Positions 47,586 to 58,164 of a DNA stretch of 58,834 nt are shown here, one piece after another. Source of the stretch: Ciceribacter sp. T2.26MG-112.2 (GTDB lineage: Bacteria > Pseudomonadota > Alphaproteobacteria > Rhizobiales > Rhizobiaceae); assembly GCF_900492205.1 (NCBI RefSeq), contig NZ_UEYQ01000021.1:1-58834 (forward strand), written 5' to 3'. Position numbers and translations under genes: made by a program. Within the stretch, counting starts at the first letter, position 1; each line of letters opens with the position of its first letter. Below the pieces are notes generated by a model, which searched no databases, had not been told where the DNA came from, and was given only the letters and a program-made list of their open reading frames with translations.

Positions 47586-48476
47586 TCAAAGGCCGTGCGG
47601 CCGCAGCGCCGTTCGCGCCGTCTCGCCGACCGCATGGTTGAGCGGGCTCAGGGCCGAAGCCACCGACCGGCTGAAGTGCCAGAAGAGCGGCACATCATAA
47701 GCCGCGTCCGGCAGAAGCGGCACAAGCCGCCCCGCAGCGATGGCGTCCGCCACCAAAACCTCCGGATTGAGCCCCCAGCCAAGACCGGCTTGCGTCGCAT
47801 CGACGAAGGCCTGCGACGACGGCAGCCAGTGGGTCGGAGCCACGACCCCCTCGCCGACATGCTTCTCGATCCAGCGGGCCTGGAGCATGTCCTTGGCATT
47901 GAAGGTCAGCGCCGGCGCCCGCGAAAAGTTCTGCACCGTCATCCCGTCGGCAAACCAGCGAGCCATGAAGCCGGGGCTGGCGGTCGCGATATAGCGCAGC
48001 GACCCCAGCGGCCGGCAGTCGCAGCCTCGCACCGGCGCGTCGGAGCCGCTGACCGCCGCCCTGACCTCGCCGCGCCGAAGCCATTCGGCACTGTGTTCCT
48101 GATCGTCGAGCACCAGATCGAACAGGCAATCCGGCACCGCCGCCATCGCCGTGACGAACCAGGTCGCCAGACTGTCCGCGTTCACGGCGATGCGGATGGT
48201 GGGCATCCGCCCATCGATCGCCTCGCGGCCCATATCCTGAGCCAGCGTCCGTTCCAGAAGCGCGACCTCTTCGGCATGCCGCGCCAACCGCAGTCCGGCC
48301 TCAGTCCCCGAACACGGCTGGCCGCGAATGACGAGAACCGAGCCGACGCGTTCTTCGAGCAACTTGACGCGCTGTGAGATCGCCGAAGGCGTGACCCCGA
48401 TCTGCCGGGCGGCCCGCTCGAAGCTGCCGGTTCGCACCACAGACACCAGCGCGTCGAGAAGCGCATAATCGAGCAT
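47586..48476 (-). CDS. argP: LysR-type regulator ArgP (chromosome initiation inhibitor IciA-like)
   Basis: A 296-residue LysR regulator. The N-terminal winged HTH reads LDALVSVVRTGSFERAARQIGVTPSAISQRVKLLEERVG (about 7-45), followed by a substrate-binding domain. The sequence and its position divergent from argO match ArgP, which binds lysine and arginine and turns on amino-acid export. It would act at the 93-bp region between the two genes, where two TTAG-N5-CTAA sites are seen. Confidence 0.9.
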   Translation of the reverse strand: MLDYALLDALVSVVRTGSFERAARQIGVTPSAISQRVKLLEERVGSVLVIRGQPCSGTEAGLRLARHAEEVALLERTLAQDMGREAIDGRMPTIRIAVNADSLATWFVTAMAAVPDCLFDLVLDDQEHSAEWLRRGEVRAAVSGSDAPVRGCDCRPLGSLRYIATASPGFMARWFADGMTVQNFSRAPALTFNAKDMLQARWIEKHVGEGVVAPTHWLPSSQAFVDATQAGLGWGLNPEVLVADAIAAGRLVPLLPDAAYDVPLFWHFSRSVASALSPLNHAVGETARTALRPHGL

Positions 48477-48478
48477 CG

Positions 48479-48522
48479 ATTAGAATCCCTAATGCAAGTG
48501 CAGAATTATTAGCTTTTCTAAA
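48479..48522. promoter_or_regulatory. Paired LysR-type sites between argP and argO
   Basis: Two copies of ATTAG-N5-CTAAW lie 29 bp apart: ATTAG-AATCC-CTAAT at 48479-48493 and ATTAG-CTTTT-CTAAA at 48508-48522. Both contain the LysR T-N11-A pattern (TTAGnnnnnCTAA). The first begins 3 bp before the argP ATG and the second is 48 bp before the argO ATG, so binding could repress argP and activate argO. Assignment is by pattern and position. Confidence 0.55.
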
Positions 48523-48569
48523 TTTCCACCGCTCGCTAGTCAAGGCGAAGTCCTTCCCGGAGCCTTGCC

Positions 48570-49175
48570 ATGCTGACTGCCGCCACCGCCGGTTTCTTCC
48601 TCGGCCTCAGCCTGATCGTCGCGATCGGGGCGCAGAACGCCTTCGTGCTGCGCCAGGGATTGCGGCGCAGCCACGTGCTTGCCATCTGCCTCGCTTGCGC
48701 GACCTCCGACGCGGCGCTGATCGCCGCCGGCGTCGGCGGGCTCGGCAAGGCCATCGCCGCCCTGCCCTGGCTCACGCCCCTCATGCGCTATGGCGGGGCC
48801 GCCTTCCTCGCCTTTTACGGCCTTCGTAGCCTGCGGGCAGCGCTCGGCGGCAATGCGGCGCTGAAGCCGGAAGGGGAAGCGCAGGAAGGCCTCGCCGCAG
48901 CGCTCTTCACCTGCCTGGCGCTCACCTGGCTCAACCCGCATGTCTATCTCGACACCGTGGTCCTGCTCGGCTCGATCTCCACCCAATATCCCGGCCAAGG
49001 ACTGGCCTTCGGCCTTGGGGCGACGACCGCGTCTTTCCTGTTCTTCTTTTCCCTGGGCTATGGCGCGCGCTATCTGCGCCCGCTTTTCGCCCGTCCCGCC
49101 GCCTGGCGGGTCCTCGACGGACTGATCGCCCTGGTCATGGGATCGATCGCAATCAGTCTGGTGTGGACCAGTTGA
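48570..49175 (+). CDS. argO: LysE/ArgO-family amino-acid exporter
   Basis: A 201-residue membrane protein with about six helices, of the LysE superfamily. The N-terminal segment FFLGLSLIVAIGAQNAFVLRQGLRRSHV (about 8-36) is the family signature, and TWLNPHVYLDTVVLLGSIS near 122 is another. ArgO exports arginine, and in some members lysine. It is divergent from argP, the arrangement known for the ArgP-ArgO pair, which supports the call. Substrate range (Arg versus Lys) is not settled by sequence. Confidence 0.92.
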   Translation: MLTAATAGFFLGLSLIVAIGAQNAFVLRQGLRRSHVLAICLACATSDAALIAAGVGGLGKAIAALPWLTPLMRYGGAAFLAFYGLRSLRAALGGNAALKPEGEAQEGLAAALFTCLALTWLNPHVYLDTVVLLGSISTQYPGQGLAFGLGATTASFLFFFSLGYGARYLRPLFARPAAWRVLDGLIALVMGSIAISLVWTS

Positions 49176-49255
49176 TCCGCCGCCGATCGGGGATGTGCTG
49201 ACAATCGCAACCGGTGTAGGTTCGAGCCAGTATCGTCTTGCACCGGATGCGCCTG

Positions 49256-50404
49256 ATGTTCCTCACCAATCACGACATGGTCGATCTCATCGACTTCCGC
49301 CACGAACTCCACCGCCATCCGGAAATCTCCGGTGAGGAAGAGGAGACCGCGCGCCGCGTGGCCCATCTTCTGGGGCCCATGAAGCCCGCCCGCATCCTGA
49401 CGGGGCTGGGCGGTCATGGCGTCGCGGCGGTGTTCGACGGAGCCGAACCCGGCCCCACCCTGCTGTTCCGCTCCGAGATCGACGCCCTGCCGATCGAGGA
49501 GAAGACGCATGTCGCCCATGCCTCCACCATCGCCGGCAAGGGTCATCTGTGCGGCCATGACGGCCATTCGACCATCCTTCTGGCCCTAGGGCTCGGCCTG
49601 TCGCGCGCAGCACCGAAGCGTGGCCGGGTCGTTCTGCTGTTCCAGCCGGCGGAAGAGAATGGCGCGGGGGCCGCCGCCGTGATCGCCGATTCGCGCTTTG
49701 CCGAAATCCGTCCCGACTTCGCCTTTTCGCTCCACAACCTGCCGGGTCTTGCGCTGGGGCGCGTCGCTTTGACGGACGGCCCGGTCAACTGCGCCTCGCG
49801 CGGCATGAAGATCAAGCTCTCCGGCAAGACAGCCCATGCCTCCCAGCCGGAAACCGGGCTCTCGCCGATGGCGGCGATGGCAAGCCTGATGCCGGCGCTG
49901 ACTGCCCTGTCCCGCAGCGCGCCGCCCGACCGCGGCTTCCGCCTGGCGACCGTCACCCATGCCGCGCTTGGCGAACGGGCCTTCGGCATCGCCCCCGGTG
50001 ACGGCGAGATCTGGGTGACGCTGCGCACCCTCGTCGACGACAGCATGGCCGAATTCTGCGCCGAGGCCGAAGCACTCGCCCGAAGGGCGGCAGATGCCGA
50101 AGGGCTCGACCTCGACATCGCCTACGACGACATCTTCCTGCATTGTGAGAACGCGCCGGAAGCCGTCGCCCACCTCGCCCGCGCGCTCGACGCCGAGGGC
50201 GTCGGTCATGACAAGGGCAGTCTGCCGATGCGGGCATCAGAGGATTTCGGCCGCTTCCGCGCCGTTGCGCCTTCCGCCATGTTTTTTCTCGGATCGGGCG
50301 AAAACCACCCCGCCCTGCACAATCCGGACTACGACTTTCCCGACGAACTGATCGCCATCGGTGCGCGGGTATTCATGCGCGTGGTGCGGGACTTGCTCGG
50401 TTAG
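49256..50404 (+). CDS. M20-family amidohydrolase (IAA-amino-acid hydrolase/hippurate hydrolase-like)
   Basis: A 382-residue metal-dependent amidohydrolase. The M20D metal ligands are present: CGHDGHST near 100, EENGAG near 135, and HNLPG near 158, with the final His near 357 in GSGENHPALHNPDYDFPD. These enzymes remove acyl or amino groups from N-acylated amino acids in the cytoplasm. I start at 49256; further in-frame options are TTG 49238, ATG 49247 or ATG 49277, none with a good ribosome site. It lies downstream of argO by 80 bp, and could act on amino acids, but a link is not shown. Confidence 0.85.
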   Translation: MFLTNHDMVDLIDFRHELHRHPEISGEEEETARRVAHLLGPMKPARILTGLGGHGVAAVFDGAEPGPTLLFRSEIDALPIEEKTHVAHASTIAGKGHLCGHDGHSTILLALGLGLSRAAPKRGRVVLLFQPAEENGAGAAAVIADSRFAEIRPDFAFSLHNLPGLALGRVALTDGPVNCASRGMKIKLSGKTAHASQPETGLSPMAAMASLMPALTALSRSAPPDRGFRLATVTHAALGERAFGIAPGDGEIWVTLRTLVDDSMAEFCAEAEALARRAADAEGLDLDIAYDDIFLHCENAPEAVAHLARALDAEGVGHDKGSLPMRASEDFGRFRAVAPSAMFFLGSGENHPALHNPDYDFPDELIAIGARVFMRVVRDLLG

Positions 50405-50421
50405 GCCTTATCGCCGCCGCT

Positions 50422-51558
50422 TTAGAACTCCGGAAACCCATAGCGTTTCCAGTCGCGCTTCGGGATGGCTGCACCGACCTCGAAGGCGAACGACAGGACG
50501 CGGGTGGCATTGGGGTCGATCTCGCAGCGAAAGCGCAGATTGAACCACTGCCCATTGGCACGAAACGCCGCCTTGTTGACCGTGAGGACATCGCCGTCCT
50601 TGAGCTGGAAAGATGGCAGGAGCTCGGGCCGGTAGGCAGGCGTAGCGTTTCGCAACTGCTCGCGCAATTCGGTGACGCACAGCTGATCGGCCCGGTCCGG
50701 ACGTGGAATATCCCCCATCGCCGTCATCGCGGCGCTGTCTCCGGTCAGGCTGGTCGAATAGAGTTTTGTCACCTCGTCCAGCTCGGTCTTCGCCTGCACC
50801 GCTTCGTCCGCCGCTGCATCTGGAGCCTGAGGCGTTTCGACCGGCTGCTCAGGTTTCTCCGCAGGTCTGTCCTGGGTCAGGGCGACGGTCGTATCGTCAG
50901 ACTGCTGCGCCGGCTGCGCCCCGTCGCTTTCGTCCCCGGCCGAAGCGGCATCGATTTCCGGAACGGCGATATCGTCGGGCAGCGGCGTGGCCGGCGGCTG
51001 ATCGGCTTCCTCGACCGCCTCTTCCGCAGGCGGCTCCGGCTCCGGCTCTTCAGCTGGCACAGCATTCTCCTGCGGCGCGATCTCGGCGGGCTTGGCGGCC
51101 TCCTCCGCGGCGTTGCCGCTCGTATCCTGCCGCGGACCGCTGTCCTTCTCACCAAACTCGAACACCGGCCGGAGCAAGGGCAGCGACGGCGCCGGCTCAT
51201 CGGCCGCCGCCTCTTCCGGTGGCTGCTCGGCTGGGGGCTGCTCCACCGGCGGCTGCTCAGCCGGTCGCTCGGGCGGTGCAGGCACGCTCTCCGGTGGAGG
51301 CGGCGGCGGCGCGTCCGCCTGCTGTTCCTTCGAAGGCTCTTCCTGCTCTGGCTGAGCCTCCTCCGCCTTTGGTGGCTCCGGCTCTTGCTCCTCCGGCGGT
51401 GGCACGATCTCGACGGCCACGCTTTCTTCCGGCTCGGGCTGGGTTATCGGCTCCGGCATGTCGATGAACAGCACCGCAAAGATCATGAGGTGCAGCAGGA
51501 TCGAGACGACAAGGCCCCCACCCAGCTTTCTCCAACGTCTTGCCGATGTCTTTTCCAT
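50422..51558 (-). CDS. TonB-like DUF930 domain protein
   Basis: A 378-residue protein. One N-terminal membrane helix (about 12-32, GGGLVVSILLHLMIFAVLF) with an SxxxH motif like that of TonB, then a Pro/Glu/Ala-rich linker of about 200 residues, then a C-terminal DUF930-type domain of about 100 residues (LCVTELREQLRN, NGQWFNLRFRCEIDPNATRVLSFAFEVG). This layout is that of a periplasm-spanning energy or scaffold protein, but no ExbB/ExbD genes are nearby. Start at the ATG at 51558; earlier in-frame starts lack a ribosome site. Function unknown. Confidence 0.75.
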   Translation of the reverse strand: MEKTSARRWRKLGGGLVVSILLHLMIFAVLFIDMPEPITQPEPEESVAVEIVPPPEEQEPEPPKAEEAQPEQEEPSKEQQADAPPPPPPESVPAPPERPAEQPPVEQPPAEQPPEEAAADEPAPSLPLLRPVFEFGEKDSGPRQDTSGNAAEEAAKPAEIAPQENAVPAEEPEPEPPAEEAVEEADQPPATPLPDDIAVPEIDAASAGDESDGAQPAQQSDDTTVALTQDRPAEKPEQPVETPQAPDAAADEAVQAKTELDEVTKLYSTSLTGDSAAMTAMGDIPRPDRADQLCVTELREQLRNATPAYRPELLPSFQLKDGDVLTVNKAAFRANGQWFNLRFRCEIDPNATRVLSFAFEVGAAIPKRDWKRYGFPEF

Positions 51559-51797
51559 GCGGATCAAAAGGCTTTCCAAAGTTCCGGCTGATGTGGTCCC
51601 AAAAGACGGCGCCATCAAGGGACAGATGCGAGATCCTTGCCCGACCGCAGGCATTTCCGTCAGAGGAAAACTATATGTTGACGTTCAAAGTAACCCACCG
51701 GGCCTTTCCTTATCCGGAACAATGTGAGAACGTTCAGTCCATACAGGGCAGGCGGGATCATGTCATCGCCAATTGAGTTGCGGTAGGAAAAAAGACG

Positions 51798-52970
51798 ATG
51801 AAGACCGTGGGTTTGTTCGCAGGGGTCGGAGGACTTGAGGCGGGTTTGCAGGCTGCAGGCTTAAGAACCACATTGCTATGCGAAATCTGGAATCCGGCCA
51901 GTGCCGTGCTAAAAAAACGATTTCCTGATGCAGACCTGCATGGCGACGTCGAAACTCTCGACGGACTTCCAGGAGAAGCCGACGTTCTAGTCGCTGGCTT
52001 TCCATGTCAGGATTTGAGCCAAGCCGGGAAAACAGCGGGAATTACGGGAAAGCGGTCCGGGCTTGTCGGACATGTCTTCCGATTGCTTGACCTTGATCAC
52101 AAGAGCTGGGTCATCCTTGAAAACGTACCGTTCATGCTACAGCTTGATTCTGGGGCGGCCATGCGCACCTTGGTCGAAGAATTTGAAGCGCGCGGATACC
52201 GTTGGGCATATCGAATAGTCAACTCCCTTTCGTTTTTGCCTCAGAGGCGAGAGCGGGTACTATTCGTTGCAACGACCACTGACGTAGACCCTGCAGACGT
52301 TCTTTTGGCAGATGACGTAAGTGCTCGTATCGAAGTTCAGCCGCTTTCCTCCGCTGCTCACGGGTTCTACTGGACGGAAGGTGTGCGGGGGCTGGGTTGG
52401 GCAGAGAACGCCATTCCAACGCTTAAAAACGGTTCGACCGTCGGAATAGCATCCCCTCCCGCAATTCTTCTGCCATGCGGCAAGGTCGTTACTCCCGAGA
52501 TCAGAGATGCGGAACGTCTTCAGGGGTTCGATGCCGACTGGACACAACCGGCAGAAGAGATAGGCCGCGCCTCGCTTCGGTGGTCATTGGTCGGCAACGC
52601 CGTCACTGTTCCCGTTGCCCGCTGGCTCGGAGAATCCTTGTTGCAACCGCGGAACTTCGATTCAAGTCGAGACAAAAGCTTCGACGGCCAAAAACGTTGG
52701 CCAAGAGCGGCTCGTTTTGACGGGACTACGCGTCATGTGGTCGAAATCGGCTCACACCCCGTGTGGGAACCGCGGGCGCCGCTGCATGAGTTCTTGAAGT
52801 TTCCCGGAAAAGCACTGTCTGCAAGAGCTACAAGAGGCTTTCTTTCCAGGGCCGAGCGAGCAAAATTGCGCTTCAAACCCGGTTTTTTGGAACTGCTTCG
52901 CGCTCACTTGCTGCATATGGAATCCAGCACATACTCCGATATCAATACATTCGCAGTTGCGGCCGAATGA
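51798..52970 (+). CDS. C5-cytosine DNA methyltransferase (type II)
   Basis: A 390-residue methyltransferase. Motif I is FAGVGGLEAGL (7-17), motif IV PCQDLSQAGK (about 69-78, catalytic Cys70), motif VI ENVP, motif VIII QRRERVLFVA, and motif X GNAVTVPVARWL near 276. It methylates cytosine at the 5-position; the target sequence is unknown. About 110 residues follow motif X, an unusual C-terminal extension rich in basic residues. The stop overlaps the vsr ATG by four bases (ATGA). The DNA is visibly lower in GC than its neighbours, a sign of transfer. Confidence 0.95.
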   Translation: MKTVGLFAGVGGLEAGLQAAGLRTTLLCEIWNPASAVLKKRFPDADLHGDVETLDGLPGEADVLVAGFPCQDLSQAGKTAGITGKRSGLVGHVFRLLDLDHKSWVILENVPFMLQLDSGAAMRTLVEEFEARGYRWAYRIVNSLSFLPQRRERVLFVATTTDVDPADVLLADDVSARIEVQPLSSAAHGFYWTEGVRGLGWAENAIPTLKNGSTVGIASPPAILLPCGKVVTPEIRDAERLQGFDADWTQPAEEIGRASLRWSLVGNAVTVPVARWLGESLLQPRNFDSSRDKSFDGQKRWPRAARFDGTTRHVVEIGSHPVWEPRAPLHEFLKFPGKALSARATRGFLSRAERAKLRFKPGFLELLRAHLLHMESSTYSDINTFAVAAE

Positions 52971-53407
52971 CGGAGCAAGCGACAGGCTTGAAGAGCTCTC
53001 AAATGCGCAGCATACGACGTGAGGGCACTTCCGCCGAGCTTGCTGTCGGAAGAGCACTGCGGAGTCTGGGTCAGAGATACCGTAAGAATGTCAGGACCTT
53101 GCCCGGGTCGCCCGATTTCGCCAACAGGACCAAGAAATGGGCGGTCTTTGTCAACGGCTGTTTCTGGCACCGACACACGGCCTGTGTGAGGGCGACCATA
53201 CCGAAGACGAACAAGGAATTCTGGCTTGATAAGTTGGCTCGCAACAGAAAAAGAGACGCAAAAGCAATTCGATCTTTGAGAGCATTGGGAATGACGGCGA
53301 TTGTCGTGTGGGAGTGCGAAACAGGTGACGAACCCGAACTGAGGAAACGTCTTCTAGATGTCTTTGAAGCGCGTGGCATAGGTATGAGCCAGCCGGTCGA
53401 TCATTGA
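52967..53407 (+). CDS. vsr: Very short patch repair endonuclease (Vsr)
   Basis: A 146-residue Vsr nuclease. The N-terminal MRSIRREGTSAELAVGRALRSLG, the PGSPDF metal-binding aspartate, the NGCFWHRHTAC histidines and TNKEFWLDKLARN match the Vsr family closely. It nicks next to the T of T:G mismatches left by deamination of 5-methylcytosine. Translationally coupled to the cytosine methyltransferase, its usual partner. The last 54 bases overlap the convergent restriction-endonuclease candidate gene. Confidence 0.93.
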   Translation: MTEQATGLKSSQMRSIRREGTSAELAVGRALRSLGQRYRKNVRTLPGSPDFANRTKKWAVFVNGCFWHRHTACVRATIPKTNKEFWLDKLARNRKRDAKAIRSLRALGMTAIVVWECETGDEPELRKRLLDVFEARGIGMSQPVDH

Positions 53408-54211
53408 CGCATAACTGAAGATGTCGCCAGAGAGCGGCGCTGGCGACTCCGTCACGACCTCCAAGGGAGATCCGTCGTTCTTACACTGAACGACGACGAT
53501 CGCGAACGCGTCATATCCGACCTCGCCTGGACGGCTACGCTTCGGCAACTGCCGCAACTTGTCTACGGTGATCTGGGCGCTCCGCGGCTGAACATGGCGG
53601 CTCCATCTGAGCTCTATACCTGTGCCCTTGTTTCTGTCAGGGCTGAGGTATTCGTTCGCCATGTTCACCATCGCAAACCCGGCGGCAATAGCCTGATCGT
53701 TGGAGCCGTGGACAGTCGCGTGAGATGAGTTCAATTCATCATAGAGACGCGGAAGAGCCTTCTGATGAGCCGTCATACACGCTTTGGCCTCAAGGGCCAT
53801 CAAGACGCTGCCTACCGGAGCCCGCGACAATGAGGGAAGCGCTGCGAGTTCCCGCATCTCCTCGTCGTTCAGTGTTATCCCTAAGTCCACCATCATAGCA
53901 TCAAGCGAAAGAGGCTTTTTCTTCCTTTCATCCCGCCCGGCCGTACAAAGGACCAGATCGAGATTCTTCTTACGATCCTGCACGAAATCACGCATTTCGT
54001 GGTTAATGCCAAAAAAGACGGATCCAGCCTCGACATGTCGGCGCAACAACGGACATGTACGCATAAGATCGAATACGATTCCCCAACAGGCCACCTTCGA
54101 ATGGTGATCGCTACGAGAATGGTACTGCCAAGCCCGTCCGAACTCATCTGTCCGAGAGGGTTTAGACAGCGTGCGCACTAGAATTCCTGGCCCAAACATT
54201 CTCACCGCCAA
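53354..54211 (-). CDS. Candidate restriction endonuclease (PD-(D/E)XK-like), unrecognised family
   Basis: A 285-residue protein with no family I recognise. Two motifs are suggestive: [11 protein letters not shown] near 81 and LMALEAKAC near 136, giving D-x(n)-ExK, the core of PD-(D/E)XK nucleases. It is fully convergent with, and overlaps, vsr by 54 bases, and lies in the same low-GC segment as the methyltransferase, which makes a cognate restriction enzyme the best guess. The rest is alpha+beta with [22 protein letters not shown] near 166. Function and target are inference. Confidence 0.55.
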   Translation of the reverse strand: MAVRMFGPGILVRTLSKPSRTDEFGRAWQYHSRSDHHSKVACWGIVFDLMRTCPLLRRHVEAGSVFFGINHEMRDFVQDRKKNLDLVLCTAGRDERKKKPLSLDAMMVDLGITLNDEEMRELAALPSLSRAPVGSVLMALEAKACMTAHQKALPRLYDELNSSHATVHGSNDQAIAAGFAMVNMANEYLSPDRNKGTGIELRWSRHVQPRSAQITVDKLRQLPKRSRPGEVGYDAFAIVVVQCKNDGSPLEVVTESPAPLSGDIFSYASMIDRLAHTYATRFKDI

Positions 54212-54262
54212 ACGAATCGAACTCGCAGAAAGTCTATCGTGAAGGCTCGATGACTAGCTACA

Positions 54263-54294
54263 CAATAAAGGCGGCCTCTCGGCCGCCTTTATTG
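54263..54294 (-). terminator. rpoD: Rho-independent terminator of rpoD
   Basis: A perfect 14-bp stem (CAATAAAGGCGGCC / GGCCGCCTTTATTG) with a TCTC loop. On the minus strand it is followed by a weak T-run; it lies 21 bp past the rpoD stop. The restriction-endonuclease candidate gene begins 51 bp beyond it. Confidence 0.85.
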
Positions 54295-54314
54295 ATTCCA
54301 CATCGACTCCCGTC

Positions 54315-56369
<2,055 letters not shown>

Positions 56370-56785
56370 CTATTTCGTCGCTTTCCTGACGTCTGATCTT
56401 GTCCGCACGATGCAAAGCGGAGAGTGGCCGCAAGGCCCCTGCCCGCTACGATTTCTGTCAATGACCTAACGGAATGGTGCTTAATTCCCGATTAACTAAG
56501 GACCGCATCGCCGCCGTGCAAAGTCCTCGTTCTTCCGAATGACCGGTCATGGTACTAGAGATTCGCTGGACCCACTTCACCCTTGTGTGCCTGTATTGGT
56601 GATTCCCACAATTTTCCCTGCCGTCAAGCTTTTCCGGTACGATTGCCCGGGAAAACGGGAAAATTCTTAACGCTGATGCCTGTGCAAACCGCTCTCGGCG
56701 AATGTAGGTGTGAAAGCGCCGGAAACAAGGGGCAGCGCCGGCAAGGCCGCGACACGCGTCTCACCGCGATGCACCCGCCGACCGT
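56370..56785. other. rpoD upstream region, no gene seen
   Basis: This 416-bp intergenic stretch lies between rpoD and the adenylate cyclase gene, both on the minus strand. It should hold the rpoD promoter(s). A CTTGAC sequence on the minus strand near 56625 could be a -35 element but I cannot place a convincing -10 with confidence. No small gene or clear RNA was seen. Confidence 0.5.
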
Positions 56786-58087
56786 CTAAACGCCGGTTTG
56801 TGATCTTGGGCCATTGAGGAACCAGACACGCATCGGGCCTTTGCCCTTGACGTCGATCTCGCCGCGCAGTTCGAAGTCGAAGCGGTCCTCGAGCATGTTC
56901 TTCACGCGGTCCCCGACCTGGATCCGGCCGGCGACCCCATGGGACTCCATTCGCGCTGCCGTATTCACCGCATCGCCCCAAACATCGTAGAGCAGCTTGT
57001 TCGAACCGATCACGCCGGCAACCACCGGACCGCTGTCGAGGCCGATTCGCACCTCGACCGCCTCGCCGCCTTCCGCCGAGATCTTTCGGCAACATTCCAG
57101 TATGTCCAGCGCCATCAATGCCACGCTCTCGGCATGGTCGGCGCGCGGCTCGGGAAGACCGCCCGCCACCATGTAGGCATCGCCGATCGTTTTGATCTTC
57201 TCCAGCCCGTGGGCCGCGGCGAGCGCGTCGAAACTGCGGAACACACGGCTGAGAAAGGTCACCACGTCGCGCGACGGCCACTTGGCCACCCGCGGTGTAA
57301 AATTGACGATGTCGGCAAAGAGAATGGTCGCTGAGCCGATCTGATCGGCGACCATGGCCGTTTCGCTGTGCTTGAGCCGCAAGGCTACCGTACGGGGAAG
57401 CATGTTTTCCAGCAGGCGCTCCGAGAAACGGTGCTCCTTCAAGAGCGCCAGCTCCGCCCGGCTGGCCTCCTGGAAGGCGAAGAGCACGGTCATGAAGATC
57501 AGCAGGAACACGAGAGGGACGGTCATGAAGAACAGGATGTCGAGAACGGCCGGATCGACCTTCAGGAATCCCGCCGGCCCTGCAAAGAACATCTCCGTCG
57601 CCAAGAAAGCGGCCAGCGCCAGGACCATCACGACGGCCGATCGTGCCAGGCGCTCGGCCCCGAAGATCAGCATTGTTGCCGCAGCCCCCGGCAGGAAGAA
57701 CAGATGCAGGCCGGATTCGCGACCGAAGAGGAAGCAATACCCGACGCCGTAGGCGAGCCACATGGCCGTCAAGTAAACGGCCGCTGCGGCCGAACCGAAA
57801 CGATGGAAATACGGGGTCGCCGCATAGACTACGATCTGCGGAGACAGCAGCGCCACCGCCGGCCAGAGAGCCTCGAGATCGTAAAAGGAATAGAAGAGGA
57901 TATAGGGCACGGTCATCAGGCTGGCGAGCAGCGAACCGAGATTGATGACCGCCATCCGACGGCGGACATGCGGCGAATACCCTCGCGTGCCGCTTGCGGC
58001 CACCAGCCGCAGCAAGGCCATCGGCTGCCATGATGCCCCGGCCCGGTAGCCGCGCGGGGCTGAGATGTGAAATTCCTGCGTCGACAC
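56786..58087 (-). CDS. Membrane-bound class III adenylate cyclase
   Basis: A 433-residue protein with six membrane helices (about 45-230) and a C-terminal class III cyclase domain (about 245-420). Metal aspartates are in LFADIVNFT near 267 and IGDAYM near 311; EKIKTIGDAYM carries the adenine-selecting Lys, and DAVNTAARMES near 377 carries the transition-state Asn and Arg. These features indicate ATP rather than GTP as substrate. Output would be cAMP. It lies between rpoD and dnaG on the same strand. Rhizobia carry many such cyclases, and the sensed signal is unknown. Confidence 0.93.
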   Translation of the reverse strand: MSTQEFHISAPRGYRAGASWQPMALLRLVAASGTRGYSPHVRRRMAVINLGSLLASLMTVPYILFYSFYDLEALWPAVALLSPQIVVYAATPYFHRFGSAAAAVYLTAMWLAYGVGYCFLFGRESGLHLFFLPGAAATMLIFGAERLARSAVVMVLALAAFLATEMFFAGPAGFLKVDPAVLDILFFMTVPLVFLLIFMTVLFAFQEASRAELALLKEHRFSERLLENMLPRTVALRLKHSETAMVADQIGSATILFADIVNFTPRVAKWPSRDVVTFLSRVFRSFDALAAAHGLEKIKTIGDAYMVAGGLPEPRADHAESVALMALDILECCRKISAEGGEAVEVRIGLDSGPVVAGVIGSNKLLYDVWGDAVNTAARMESHGVAGRIQVGDRVKNMLEDRFDFELRGEIDVKGKGPMRVWFLNGPRSQTGV

Positions 58088-58164
58088 GACCTGTCCCGCT
58101 TTGCGGTTGTGACTGCTGAATGGTACATCCGCCGGACAAGGGCAACCGTTTAATCGCCGGTGCT

